64,000 bases of DNA from Venturia oleaginea (taxonomy: Eukaryota; Ascomycota; Dothideomycetes; Venturiales; Venturiaceae). Below are positions 1-10,502 of this stretch, piece after piece. The notes under the pieces are model-generated. The model was not told where the DNA came from and ran no database searches. It was given only the letters and a program-made list of their open reading frames with translations. Numbering within the stretch: position 1 is the stretch's first letter; the number at the start of each line of letters is the position of its first letter. Made by a program: the position numbers and the translations under genes. The stretch lies in contig JABMLP010000006.1 of NCBI GenBank assembly GCA_013176395.1, positions 310,001 to 374,000 of the forward strand. The letters run 5' to 3'.

Positions 1-1170
1 CTCGAAAGGGGTGATCAAAGGTCGGTAGAATTCTTTGCTCTCCACCAACGAACTCTCCCAACATCCGATGACAACCCATCCGCCAATCTCTGAAAAGTTC
101 GCAAGTTTCGCGGCATTGATCTTCCCCACCACGAATGTATAGCATTTCTTCCCAGCTGCTGCAATCTGTTTCTTGACGTGTTCCAGAATTGCGAGATAGT
201 TTTTCACTGAGAGCGTGTTGATGAGAATGCCGTAGATGGAGACAGTGGAGAGTGATGTGAGCAGCGCGTACCGACGCCGCAGAGCCATTTTCGAAGAAGC
301 GAGAACAGCCTTTGCTGTTCGGCCAGGTGTGTCTACCGGGTATATGTGGATGCTTCCAACGCGTGAAGAGAGCGTCAGCAACAGCGCAGTGGGTGGCTGC
401 CCAATATGAAATATTTGGTAATCTTTTAGACCCCCCAAATCCTCGGGCACAGTTCTATTCGGCAGCACGGAAGAAGGATCGTGTATAACCTCCGTAGCGA
501 AGATTCCAGAGTATCCTCCGGCTGCTAGTCCTTCTTGTATGCGCAGTATGTGAGAAGCGAACGGTGTATCAGCCATTAACAGGATTTTCCCGTCCTTCTC
601 TTGAAAAGTTTCCCGAAACACATCAACAATCTCCTGCACATCTAATGGTCTCTCCGTGAAAACGTAAATCACCGGCAATCTTGCCGTAGGCGATAGACAA
701 GAACGTCCATAATGCACAACAACCTCTGCGTCAACATGCTCGGCTGCAGTCTCATCCACGCAGCAAGCTCCATAAGAAGTGTCTCCAAGTATACAAAGTT
801 TCTCCTGCTCATCCTCTTGGCCGTTCAGAGACAGTCTTGACACATTCACTTCTACAGCCTGGTCATTTGTCCCACCCTCTTCTTTTCCAATCACGGCCTC
901 ATCCTTCCTCGCTTTCCTCAGCCCAAGTGCCAGCTCTCTGTAAACTCTCGGCGCATCCACAAGCATCTGATCCGGGAACTGTAACGCGATGCGCCTCCAT
1001 TTCCCCTCCCTGATCTCGCGGATCGTGCGCTCGATCTCATATGTAATGTGCAACTGCTCGTCGGGGAGCCTGACGACCTTGGTAACATCGATCGGCTCGG
1101 TGGGGTCTTCGAAGACATGGGATTCGGGCGTGGACAGTACGGGCGCAGTAGTGGGTTGAGTTGTTGCCAT
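1..1170 (-). CDS. DPH2: Diphthamide biosynthesis protein 2 (partial, C-terminus off the window)
   Basis: In this family Dph2 pairs with Dph1 in the radical-SAM-like Fe-S complex that transfers the 3-amino-3-carboxypropyl group from SAM to a histidine of EF2, the first step of diphthamide synthesis in the cytosol. The minus-strand frame is open from an ATG at 1170 to the window edge, giving 390 codons. It reads IALQFPDQML near residue 60, then GDTSYGACCVDE near residue 130 (the conserved cysteine region), VVHYGRSCLSPT, VVGKINAAKLANFSEIGGWV and IGCWESSLVE, all typical of Dph2. The ATG at 1170 was chosen because it starts the continuous frame ahead of a short variable N-terminus. The rest of the protein lies beyond position 1. 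No stop or frameshift is visible. Confidence 0.93.
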   Translation of the reverse strand, partial: MATTQPTTAPVLSTPESHVFEDPTEPIDVTKVVRLPDEQLHITYEIERTIREIREGKWRRIALQFPDQMLVDAPRVYRELALGLRKARKDEAVIGKEEGGTNDQAVEVNVSRLSLNGQEDEQEKLCILGDTSYGACCVDETAAEHVDAEVVVHYGRSCLSPTARLPVIYVFTERPLDVQEIVDVFRETFQEKDGKILLMADTPFASHILRIQEGLAAGGYSGIFATEVIHDPSSVLPNRTVPEDLGGLKDYQIFHIGQPPTALLLTLSSRVGSIHIYPVDTPGRTAKAVLASSKMALRRRYALLTSLSTVSIYGILINTLSVKNYLAILEHVKKQIAAAGKKCYTFVVGKINAAKLANFSEIGGWVVIGCWESSLVESKEFYRPLITPFE

Positions 1171-1677
1171 ATTCGCTGGTGGGGCGTTTCGAAGGAGCGG
1201 TAGTAGGTCGATTGGTCAACACATCCTTGGGCGAAAGGAAGCGTGAGGGTGGAAAGGTTGCTTTGCAAGGGATATATAACTTTTATAGTCGAATCTTTAA
1301 CGTTGTGTATTCTTTTCCTAAATAGAGTGAGCAATCCCTGGCAGATTGAGAAGCAAATCTAGCTAAAATTCAGCAATGCCGATGTTAGAAGAACAAGAGA
1401 GATATTTTAAACAGTAAGTCTCTAGTAGTAAGACTGTGGTGGGAGAAAGTTTATGGCCGATAACGGCGAATACGTTTTAATTTCTTATGGTCTGTCTCAA
1501 TTGGCATTTCCGACTCCGGAACGTCTTCGCCATTGCATCCTTTTGCAATGCTTCGCTTCCAATCACGGCTACAGCAGACGAGGCGGCCATTATTGTATCG
1601 CAAGTGACAACTCCCAGAACGCCAAACAAAAGACCCGAATTTTTCCAGGCAAATCAAAAGTACACGAGCGCTCCCGT
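1171..1677. other. Intergenic, no gene seen
   Basis: This stretch lies upstream of DPH2 and downstream of the DUF7726-type gene. It should hold the DPH2 promoter and the terminator of the neighbour. Short open frames here lack codon bias, homology or splice partners, and no repeat was noticed. Confidence 0.5.
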
Positions 1678-2797
1678 TTACTGACCATTCATAACGCGTC
1701 CATCGACGACCCACTGTCCGTATTTATTCTTCGTGACATTGCTGTTGCCACTTGTCCAAATGCCCTTCCTCGCAGGCCTGTCCGTGTCCATTCCACTCGG
1801 ATATATAGCCTCCATCTTCTTCCTGCCCTCGCTTTTAGCCTTGCCCGTTCTCACCCTCTCTTTTTCAAAGAAGACATACGCGGCATAGTATACAGGATTT
1901 GTGTTGCCAGCGTCAGGCCCTTTCATATTCCGAAACCGCTGTAGCTGGACGGATTGTATCGTCTTGGTTTGGGTGTGGTACTGAGACATCAGTGTGCGGA
2001 GGAAGGAGGCTTGCGGCTCTGAGGACCTGTGTAAATATGCATTGATCTTTCGGCGAATGTCGTCGCAGGTGTCGTAGACTGGCACTGAATCATTGTATTC
2101 CCCGTCAAGGATGATGGCCGCGTGGGCTGTAGCTATATCTGCTGCAGATGGAATGGCGCTCGTGCTCGTCGCGCTTGGAGCAGGAGATACGGAACGAGCG
2201 CTCACAGTCGACGCACTCGTTTCACTTCTGACTCTCTTCGACGTTGGAAACGGCATGCCCGTCGACTCGTATTTCTGAAAATACTGCAACGCGCTCGTAT
2301 AAGTATCGCTGCCAGCTCCCTTTTGTGCTCCAACCTGACCCATGAAACGGTAGTAAGCTGGTGTGCTGACTCCGACTGAGTTGGCAAACTCCGTCACTTT
2401 CATGCCCGAATCGATCAGTTTGCGAATGTTGCGGCGGACTTGGTCGCAGTTGTGAGTGGTTCGAATGAGGCCATCGTCCTGCTCGTCGTCAAATACACTC
2501 GTCGAGCGTTTCTTCCCGTTTGCTGGAGAGGTCCCTCGAGGCGTATTCGCAGAAGATTCGGTTAGCGGAGGTCGATACTTGGCCAGCGTGGAGAGTATCT
2601 TTGGATCATGGGCTCTCTATGGCAAGTGAGTTATATGCCGTTATAGTACCGCCATCCAGTCGACTCACATCTGCCGGTATTTCGAGCTTTGCTGGTGGAT
2701 CACCGGGTAGAGAGGGAATAAAATATCGGGTTTCATCTTGCACTACAGATGTGACGTGCCATTGTCCTGTGAGGTGGTTGAATTGATATGACACCAT
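1678..2797 (-). CDS. Fungal-specific protein, DUF7726-like
   Basis: Two exons are supported: 2797-2669 and 2616-1678, with a 52-bp GTGAGT...ATAG intron that keeps phase 0. The product is about 355 residues. It has a basic, Ser/Ala-rich linker (around residues 85-190) between two similar segments: one with TTHNCDQVRRNIRKLIDSG followed by a GVSTPAYYRFMG segment, the other with YDTCDDIRRKINAYLH. Repeated C-D-x-(V/I)-R-(R)-x-I motifs are characteristic of fungal DUF7726-type proteins of unknown function, possibly nucleic-acid binding because of the helix-turn-helix look of the GVSTPAYYRF segment (inference). The start could lie further upstream: another minus-strand frame (about 3061-2927) ends at a good GTGAGT donor, but no clear acceptor joins it to this frame. 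Confidence 0.7.
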
Positions 2798-3177
2798 TGC
2801 GATGCATAGGCCGTGTTCATGAAGACAACTTGAAGGGATACCCGTATAGAGTAGAAGGAAAAGGGAAACGCGCCGAACAAAGCAAAAGGGGAGGTGGACG
2901 AAGCGTTGTATCACTCAACTCACGTCGCATTTGAACTTGTGGCGTCGCCTGTGAGTTGCTGCAGATTCCACGTCCTTCATACGTTTGATGTTCGTTTGAG
3001 GTCGTTGATTGCGATGCATCATGGGTTGAAACTTGGACATCTCTAGTCCCAGCAAGGGATGGTCATGGAACGTCTTGATTTCTGGTTCGCATCTGTCCTT
3101 TACCTGCAAGTACAAAGCCGCGGGGTAGGGTATTTCTGTTCCACTTCTCTACGATTAGTAAACTATTGGATAGTATA
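2798..3177. other. Upstream region with a possible extra 5' exon
   Basis: A minus-strand frame here (starting MSKFQPMMHRNQRPQ) ends at a GTGAGT donor near 2926 and might be a 5' exon of the DUF7726-like gene. I could not find a matching in-phase acceptor. Otherwise nothing is seen before the pogo-A target site. Confidence 0.3.
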
Positions 3178-3179
3178 TA

Positions 3180-4321
3180 ACGTGTTTCACCATTCACTTG
3201 GCCACCCCATTCACTTGGCCACCCAACCAAAAAGTCTAATCCCTTCGTACAATTATCGCGATAATGTCAACACCAACCCCCGGATCGGCTTGCAAATAGG
3301 CTAGATTACTTCTTGCGAAGCAGAGCTTTCAAACGAACCCAAATTTAAGTCAACGTCAAATCTCAGCGTCGTACGATATTCCTCGATCTACACTTCAGTC
3401 TCGTCTTCAAGGTGGTAAACCACGAAGCGAATCTAACCACCAAAAGAGAAAGTTACAAATACATGAAGAGCAGGCTCTGGTTCAGTGGATCCTAGACTTT
3501 GATCGACGAGGATTTCCGCCCCAAATTATCGACGTACGACGAATGGCAAACGCTTTACTCGAAAAGCGCGGTACGAATCCTCCACCGTCATTAGTCGGGA
3601 AGAACTGGGTATCCCGCTTCATCAACGCTCAGCCGGAGCTTTGTACGAAGTGGAATCGTAAGTTCCATTCACAGCGTGCAAAATGCGAAGATCCAGCGAC
3701 AATCAACGCGTGGTTTCAGCGTGTTGAAGAGACGCCCTCACCACCAGGTACACCCCATGGAGTAGCGCCACAGTGGACGTCAGAAACTCCTCGTACGATA
3801 GCTCAGCTTGAGCAGCAGGCTCAGCTCGTCCGAAATTTTCTTCATCGCCAATCTCAGAGCCCAAGTAGTCAAGCAATCGGTCAACTCATCAAAGGATGTC
3901 AAGTCGCAATGAATTCAGCAGTAATACTTGCAGAAGAGAATAGGAAGCTTCGTACAGAGAACCAACGACGAAAACAGAAGCAACAGTATCGTAGACGATA
4001 TATTGCATATGGAGGCGTTTTACAAGCTCAACAGGGTCAGTTCTTGGTCGAGGGATGCGAAAATAGCTCTAGAGATAGTGTTCAAGATCAGGAAGTCGTC
4101 GTACGATAGCGAGCATTACCAACATGTAGTGGCTGCGGTATTCAAGGTCATAAGATTAATCGATGCCCAAATACGTAAAGAATGTATTGTTAGAATTATT
4201 TTAATAGAAGCTGTATTGGTGGGAGGTTTATCGCACGATGACTTGAGATTTAGTGGTTGGGGTGGCCAAGTGAGTGGGGTGGCCAAGTGAGTGGGGTGGC
4301 CAAGTGAGTGGTGAAACACGT
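3180..4321 (+). mobile_element. pogo-A: core-deleted pogo-type DNA transposon
   Basis: The element is 1142 bp and is bounded by inverted repeats starting ACGTGTTTCACCA on the left and ending GGTGAAACACGT on the right. TA dinucleotides flank it at 3178-3179 and 4322-4323, as expected for the Tc1/mariner/pogo superfamily. Inside the ends lies a tandem 17-bp motif containing CACTTGGCCACCC, twice on the left and three times (inverted) on the right. It carries a transposase pseudogene lacking the DDE catalytic region, so it is non-autonomous. Confidence 0.85.
3264..4178 (+). pseudogene. pogo-A transposase remnant: HTH and CENP-B-type domains plus C-terminal zinc knuckle, no DDE core
   Basis: A single frame runs from ATG 3264 to TAA 4178 with in-frame stops at 3297-3299 (TAG) and 4107-4109 (TAG). 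Visible parts are the psq-type HTH (QISASYDIPRSTLQSRL), the CENP-B-type second HTH (EEQALVQWILDFDRRGFPP, GKNWVSRFINAQPELC), an abrupt jump near 3735-3770 to the post-catalytic region, a basic coiled segment, and a CX2CX4HX4C zinc knuckle (CSGCGIQGHKINRC) after the second stop. The NFDE, LDGH and PLD segments that hold the three catalytic aspartates in the relative pogo-B are absent. This looks like an internal deletion. Confidence 0.8.
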
Positions 4322-4323
4322 TA

Positions 4324-4703
4324 ACAGAGTCTAAGCGCAAATAGTTAAGTTACGCAGAGGCTATGACGCAAAGTAATCTAGCTGGATTTGGCTAATCCGT
4401 ACAGTAGGGTTCAAGTGGTCCGGGGCGACAATATCGTATCAAACAAGTGAAGCGAAGCTTGCAAGATATAAGAGTCGTGAATTGTGCTAAGTAACTAAAA
4501 GCAATAGCGAAGTAACTAGAGAGTGAAGATACGAGACACTGAGGGAGCAGAGTCTCGTCCTATATATAGAGATCCATCTCCTAAGAAATCCTGCGCTCGT
4601 GGCGCTCGCAATCGTGCGCATCGAGCGCTCGCTTTGCCAAGGCTCGAGCGTTCACATGATCCTCCCGGTCCCGTGTAACCACTTACTAATCATAAAGGAA
4701 ACG
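4324..4703. other. Spacer between pogo-A and the Tc1-like element
   Basis: No coding signal was seen. The sequence includes a GC-rich stretch near 4600-4660 with repeated GAGCGCTCG/CTCGAGCG words, but no clear repeat unit. Confidence 0.4.
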
Positions 4704-4757
4704 CACAGGGTTCCTCAAATCTGACTGCGCAGGGCGCTCGGACCCACCATCCCATCT
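4704..4757 (+). repeat. Left terminal inverted repeat of the Tc1-like element
   Basis: Its reverse complement is found at 9118-9171 with no mismatch noticed by eye. Confidence 0.9.
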
Positions 4758-5676
4758 CAATTTCCACGTATACACTAACTTATCGCTACATTTACCACCA
4801 CCATGGTGCCTAGAACACCCAAAAGAAAGACTGCAAGGCGAGAATATGACACCACGAAGAGAATTCGATTTTTTCAGGCCTGGGATTGCAAGAATGAGGC
4901 CGACGGCGTCGGTACAATCGCATACCTCCCTGAAATCAATATACCAACTTCTACCGCACGTAGTTGGCTTAAACTACGAGAACTTATTGGTGGTGCAGCG
5001 TTCAGATCACAGAGAAAGAGCAGTTGCATCATAGGGCGGCCTACCAAAGTATCTGCTTCAGATCTTACCCGCCTTACGAACCAAGATGACCCCATACACG
5101 AAAAAGGCTGGCAAGAACAAGCAAATTCCTGCCCGGCAAGCCTTCCGCAAAGACATTACAGCGTCACGTATACAATGCAGGGGCTAGGCGATTCAAGAAG
5201 CGTTATCAGAAGCAGATATCCCAGGCAAATCGGCCAAAAAGAGGGTTGAATACGGTAAAGAACACGAGAAAAAGACCATACCAGGCTTCTGGAGTTGGAT
5301 TTGATTCACAGATGAAGCCCATTTTCAGTCAAAAGAACTCGCCAATGCACCTGAATATGAGCTACGCTTTCCAGGGCAAGAGTGAGGTGTCAATGAGGAG
5401 CTAGAAGGCGTTTTGGATGTTACTATTCACGTCGCCGTCGGCATCTCATACAACAAGAAAGGAAACCTCATATTCTACAAGGATCCGGCTGAGCCATCAG
5501 AGAAGGTCCGTAGGCAAGTCAAGCAGCCTAAACAACTCAAATAGAGCTGAATTCAGTGTACCAAGCCCGGCTGAAGGTCTGGCAAGACCTTAAGGCAGAG
5601 GAGGACGAAACACCAAAAGGAAACTGCATGACTGTCACGGATCCGGACTTTCTTTCTTCTTTCTTCTTTGGCCTCA

Positions 5677-5703
5677 GATCACGTGACTAAAGGTCACGTG
5701 ATC
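5677..5703. repeat. 27-bp palindrome with two CACGTG E-boxes
   Basis: GATCACGTGAC and its exact inverted copy are separated by TAAAG. It lies inside the left half of the Tc1-like element, just before the nested insertion site. It may be a footprint of another small element or a chance palindrome. Confidence 0.6.
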
Positions 5704-5751
5704 TTTGACTTAGTCTGATCTTGAGCTCTCCGTAGAACTTAGAACCTTATG

Positions 5752-7355
5752 AAAAAACAGCACACACAGCGAGAACTCAATTTTTGGAATTTACAGAAGT
5801 ATCATCTAAGGATCATCAAAACACCTCTGCCAGTGGCCGCTCCGGCCTCTAGAGGCCATCGCGCGTCCTTCAGCGTCGATGAGATATCTCTAGAGTCGCC
5901 GTCGCGGCCACGGCAGAGCAAGCAGACGAATACATGAGCAAGCTACACGAACGATGCGTCCACCAAAGACAACAGCAACCATCTAGTCACTATCTCCCGG
6001 CTAGTCCATCACCCCAGATGACACTGCAACGCTCCGAGTCGACGAGTCACTGCTAGAACGGCAATACCTTCAACACAACTCAAACACCAGACGCCCGGTG
6101 CGCAACAATCGGCACCACACACCACTGCAACGACTAGACAACCTCTCCCAACGTCTTGGCAAACCGTCCTGCTACAAGCTGTTGCCCAGAGCCTTGAGCC
6201 TCTCCCCAAACTGTTGCCTCCCAGTTATGGCATTGGCAAGAGTAGGTGCGCGACACAGTAAGTAGTAAGGACGCATAGAAGGAGCCTATTGGCGGCAAAT
6301 CCCCTCCCTGTAAGCTAGCAGACGTAGCCTTGAGCCTCTCCCCAGACTGTTGCGTCCCAGTTATGGCATTGGCAAGAGTAGGTGCGCGATATAGCAAGCA
6401 GGGAGAGCGACTAGCAGCAGATAGGCTCCGACTATAAGACGACAGGTCTACAACACAATCGGTGCGACACGATACGGCAGCTGCTAGAGAACCTCATCTA
6501 CTATCGTCTCCGCAAACCGTCCTGCTGCAAGCTGATGTCCAGAGCCTTGAGCCTCTCCCCAAACTGTTGCGTCCCAGTTATGGCATTGGCAAGAGTAGGT
6601 GCGCAACACAGTAAGCAGTAAGGACGTATAGAAGGAGCTTATTGGCGGCAAATCCCCTCCCTACAAGCCAGCAGACGTAGCCTTGAGCCTCTCCCCAGAC
6701 TGTTGCGTCCCAGTTATGGCATTGGCAAGAGTAGGAGCGCGATATAGCAAGTAGGGAGAGCGACTAGCAGCAGATAGGCTCCGACTATAAGACGGCAGGT
6801 CTATAGCACGATCGGCGCCATACAATACGGCAGCTACCAGACAGCCTCGTCCACGGGCATACCCGGAGTATCACACCCAAGCAGCGAAATCGCGACTACG
6901 ATGGTTACTATTGTCTCCAGCATCACACAACCAAATACACCGCCGCATAGGAATCTGGTGCAAGGCAACTTTCACAAGCAGAAACATACTTAGGGAACCC
7001 ATTGGCCTTGAGGGATAAGGCGAAATAGATAGACAAGCTGAGCATTAGAGGGAGACTGTAGGTAGAAGGATAGCGAAACACGAGGCATTGCCTCTTGAGT
7101 CTACATAGCACAGATATACTAGCAGAGTAACCAGTATCTACAAGAGCCAGCGGGCATTTGGAGATACTGGTTAAGGGAAAAGAGGGAGGACGGAGGGGAC
7201 AGCTGGTCTTGTTTCAGTGAACGGGGCGAAGTGGGGCGCGGTGGATTATATAATCTATCACGTGTCGGCTGTCTGATGAAGTCCTCCTAACCGGACATAG
7301 CTGCGTGATTAAGCGGCTGCAACCGAGTAGGATAAAATCAATCAATCAATCAATC
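5752..7355 (+). mobile_element. LINE-tailed non-autonomous copy A
   Basis: The copy is 1604 bp, ends in a (CAAT)n tail after GAGTAGGATAAAATC, and is flanked by 13-bp direct repeats TTAGAACCTTATG at 5739-5751 and 7356-7368. Roughly the last 350 bp align with the 3' end of the LINE at the right end of the window (last ORF2 codons plus 3' UTR and tail). The upstream 1.2 kb does not resemble that LINE's ORF2. It contains an internal duplication of about 358 bp. No long plus-strand frame is present. Confidence 0.8.
6183..6720 (+). repeat. Internal duplication of about 358 bp in copy A
   Basis: The block beginning near CAGAGCCTTGAGCCTCTCC recurs about 358 bp later (about 6183 and about 6541). Each block itself holds two related modules ending GGCATTGGCAAGAGTAGG. 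Copy A therefore has four modules and copy B two, which accounts for their length difference of 355 bp. Confidence 0.75.
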
Positions 7356-7368
7356 TTAGAACCTTATG

Positions 7369-8617
7369 CGAAAAACAGCACACACAGCGAGAACTCAATT
7401 TTTGGAATTTACAGAAGTATCATCTAAGGATCATCAAAACACCTCTGCCAGTGGCCGCTCCGGCCTCTAGAGGCCATCGCGCGTCCCTCAGCGTCGATGA
7501 GATATCTCTAGAGTCGCCGTCGCGGCCACCGCAGAGCAAGCGACGAATACATGAGCAAGCTACACGAACGATGCGTCCACCAAAGACAACAGCAACCATC
7601 TAGTCACTATCTCCCGGCTAGTCCATCACCCCAGATGACACTGCAACGCTCCGAGTCGACGAGTCACTGCTAGAACGGCAATACCTTCAACACAACTCAA
7701 ACACCAGACGCCCGGTGTGCAACAATCGGCACCACACACCACTGCAACGACTAGACAATCTCTTCCAACGTCTTGGCAAACCGTCCTGCTACAAGCTGTT
7801 GCCCAGAGCCTTGAGCCTCTCCCCAAACTGTTGCCTCCCAGTTATGGCATTGGCAAGAGTAGGTGCGCGACACAGTAAGTAGTAAGGACGCATAGAAGGA
7901 GCCTATTGGCGGCAAATCCCCTCCCTGTAAGCTAGCAGACGTAGCCTTGAGCCTCTCCCCAGACTGTTGCGTCCCAGTTATGGCAGTGGCAAGAGTAGGT
8001 GCGCGATATAGCAAGCAGGGAGAGCGACTAGCAGCAGATAGGCTCCGACTATAAGACGGCAGGTCTATAGCACGATCGGCGCCATACAATACGGCAGCTA
8101 CCACACAGCCTCGTCCACGGGCATACCCGGAGTATCACACCCAAGCAGCGAAATCACGACTACGATGGTTACTATTGTCTCCAGCATCACACAACCAAAT
8201 ACACCGCCGCATAGGAATCTGGTGCAAGGCAACTTTCACAAGCAGAAACATACTTAGGGAACCCATTGGCCTTGAGGGATAAGGCGAAACAGATAGACAA
8301 AGCTGAGCATTAGAGGGAGACTGTAGGTAGAAGGATAGCGAAACACGAGGCATTGCCTCTTGAGTCTACATAGCACAGATATACTAGCAGAGTAACCAGT
8401 ATCTACAAGAGCCAGCGGGCATTTGGAGATACTGGTTAAGGGAAAAGAGGGAGGACGGAGGGGACAGCTGGTCTTGTTTCAGTGAACGGGCGAAGTGGGG
8501 CGCGGTGGATTATATAATCTATCACGTGTCGGCTGTCTGATGAAGTCCTCCTAACCGGACATAGCTGCCTGATTAAGCGGCTGCAACCGAGTAGGATAAA
8601 ATCAATCAATCAATCAA
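7369..8617 (+). mobile_element. LINE-tailed non-autonomous copy B
   Basis: The copy is 1249 bp and nearly identical to copy A apart from lacking one 358-bp internal unit and scattered point changes. It has the same 5' start (a few bases before AAAAACAGCACACACAG), the same 3' tail, and shares the target duplication at 7356-7368 with copy A. The third copy of the duplication is at 8618-8630. An identical 5' boundary argues against two independent random truncations. Confidence 0.8.
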
Positions 8618-9117
8618 TTAGAACCTTATGCAATATCATTATGTCTATACGTATCTACGTCTCTCTCAATCCCTGACAATGACACAGGTTTTCTACGCCA
8701 AAAAGATACTGCCGCAACACATTGAAGCTATTCAGGCCTTGGAGAAGCGGCACCGGCGCAGATACTGGCTTCAAGAGGATGGTGATCCTTCTCACGGAAT
8801 CAAGTCACCTAACAGTGACCCTGCAGTCATAAAAAGAGAAGCGGACCTTCTACTACTTATTCAACCTCCTCAATCATGTGATCTCAATCCCATTGAGTCT
8901 TGTTGGAACATCATTAAGTCCAGATTAGCTGGCAGGAGGTGGTCGTCGGTGGCTCATTTCAAGGCTGAAATCCAGGCAGAATGGGACAAAATAACGCTCA
9001 CAATGATAGGGAAAAGGATCAGAGAGATGCTAGAGAGATGTAAGATGATTCAGCAAAAACCAGAGATCCATTGCAAGTCAAACGTGTGGTAAATAGCATA
9101 ATACATTCAACTTCAAA

Positions 9118-9171
9118 AGATGGGATGGTGGGTCCGAGCGCCCTGCGCAGTCAGATTTGAGGAACCCTGTG
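9118..9171 (-). repeat. Right terminal inverted repeat of the Tc1-like element
   Basis: This is the reverse complement of 4704-4757. Its inner part begins AGATGGGATGGTGGG. Confidence 0.9.
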
Positions 9172-10502
9172 ACGCGCCATACATGTCACTAAACGTTCCA
9201 CGTGACAGTATCCGTAACATCAACGAGGACATTTGCAACCTGCGATCGAGTGGTTTTCTGAGTGCGAAGATAGACAGCTGAACATGAAAATCTTGCTCAT
9301 CAAACACGTAACCTTGACAATGACATTGGACGGATGACTGCATTTTTAACCTCATCCCTTGTTACGGGGAACTCGTTTCTCAACACAGTTGATTATGTCA
9401 AGACCTTCTTAACACCTGTGTTCTCTTGTTCTGGTCCGCGGGTTTGGGGTAAGGGCAATATCAGTCTGGAAGTACTTACCTTAAGTACCTTCCCTTGCTC
9501 GGGTTCTTTGGAGGCTCACTAGATCCTAGCCATCCGATGTATCTCCCGATTCAATTGTCGTCTAGCCGATCTGATCCTCATATCAATCCTGAACGCTTGT
9601 CGGTTAGTATGAAGGTTGGGGGTGGGCTTGCTTCGTGTGCATATAACTTGTGCTTGATTGTATCTAAGTAAAAGGTCGTTACTGTAGTAGGTTGAAGAAG
9701 CTCCTATGTGAGAAACATAACATGAGATAACCACGACGAGAGAAAGGAAAGTCCGTCCAATGTCCTCCCTATATACCCTTCTGGTTCTGGGTGTCAAGGT
9801 GTATTCCCACACCTGTCAGATCTGTGGGCAACTGCCAAGACCTGTGGGAACTTAAGGAATATCACGTGATTTCTGCACGTACTATTCTCCTTTAGGACTG
9901 ACTCCGTCGCACCAGTCTCATCCTGTGTGCTCGAAGGATTCCCCTCCATTATCAGTCCTAGCAATAACTTCTTGTTATCCAACCATTCTTTGCGAGTCCT
10001 GCCTTCCTGCTCTTCAGCCTTGAGGTGATCTGTAACATCTCTCAACTGCAAGTATGGGGGCACCTACCCGAATACGATCTGTGGCGGCTGATACTTTGCA
10101 CGGCTTCTCTCTATCCATCATGATCCAGATGAGAAAGATAATGCTGCGTCCACGTTGACACACAAACGATAATACGCTGGCGGCAAGATTCAATATCCTA
10201 GGTATTCATCACATGTGCATCGACATTCAGTTCACGAGCTCGTTCTGGGTCATCCTCGAAGTTCTTCGGTCTTGACAGCCCAAGATAAAGTGCCGCAAAT
10301 AGACTTGTCGGATGGCAACATGTGCCGATATTGCTTGAACCAGCCTCTGCTGGACAAATCAATCGACGTGCAATCTATCCAGCCTTTCCTTGTGGATATG
10401 GACATCTGGTAGCACTCAAGCTTGATATACAGCCCGAGCCGACGCAATTTTCCATTAGACTTTGGCTCTCTGGAATCTCTCACTCCCTCTAGCCTAATCA
10501 TT
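9172..10502. other. Repeat-flanking region, possible LTR remnant, no gene assigned
   Basis: On the minus strand, 9811-9598 looks LTR-like. It starts TGTGGGAATACACC, has a TATA box in GGGTATATAGGGAGG and ends AACCGACA. No matching 5-bp target duplication is seen. A short minus-strand frame upstream (QLRDVTDHLKAEEQEG, about 10040-9900) could be a retroelement remnant. The rest holds nothing recognisable. Confidence 0.3.

Larger units (their letters stand above)
4803..9092 (+). pseudogene. Tc1-like transposase, broken into two parts
   Basis: The first part starts at ATG 4803 (a basic N-terminus, RKTARREYDTTKRIRFFQAW) and runs through HTH-like sequence. It then shifts frame and continues to FTDEAHFQSKELA near 5325-5350, which holds the first catalytic Asp. 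TGA stops interrupt that stretch just before and after it. The second part resumes after the insert, around 8631-9092. It contains YWLQEDGDPSHG (second Asp) and QSCDLNPIESCWNIIKSRL (third acidic residue region), the classic fungal Tc1/DDE_3 signature. Inactivation is by stops, frameshifts and the approximately 2.9-kb insert. The open frame that begins at 8628 is artificial at its 5' end because it uses the target-site duplication. Confidence 0.8.
4704..9171 (+). mobile_element. Tc1-like (DD34E/D) transposon, split by nested insertions
   Basis: Near-perfect 54-bp terminal inverted repeats lie at 4704-4757 and 9118-9171 (outer end CACAGGGTTCCTC on the left, GAGGAACCCTGTG on the right). Between them are the two halves of a Tc1-like transposase. 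The middle is occupied by two tandem LINE-tailed copies inserted at one target site. Removing 5752-8630 leaves an element of about 1.59 kb, a normal Tc1 size. The trinucleotide ACG flanks both outer ends. A TA duplication, standard for Tc1, is not obvious there, so the exact boundary is uncertain. Confidence 0.85.

Noticed and set aside
1453..1944. 163-codon plus-strand frame
   Set aside because: It overlaps antisense to the DUF7726-like gene, whose codon pattern, intron and domain are better supported.
6009..8104. Minus-strand frames in copies A and B (MGRGSRLWATACSRTVCQDV and similar)
   Set aside because: They are repeated with the element, are antisense to the LINE orientation and have no domain. 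They are most likely chance frames in repeats.
8628..8687. Apparent start of an independent gene at 8628
   Set aside because: The first codons come from the target-site duplication. The protein is the C-terminal half of the split Tc1-like transposase.
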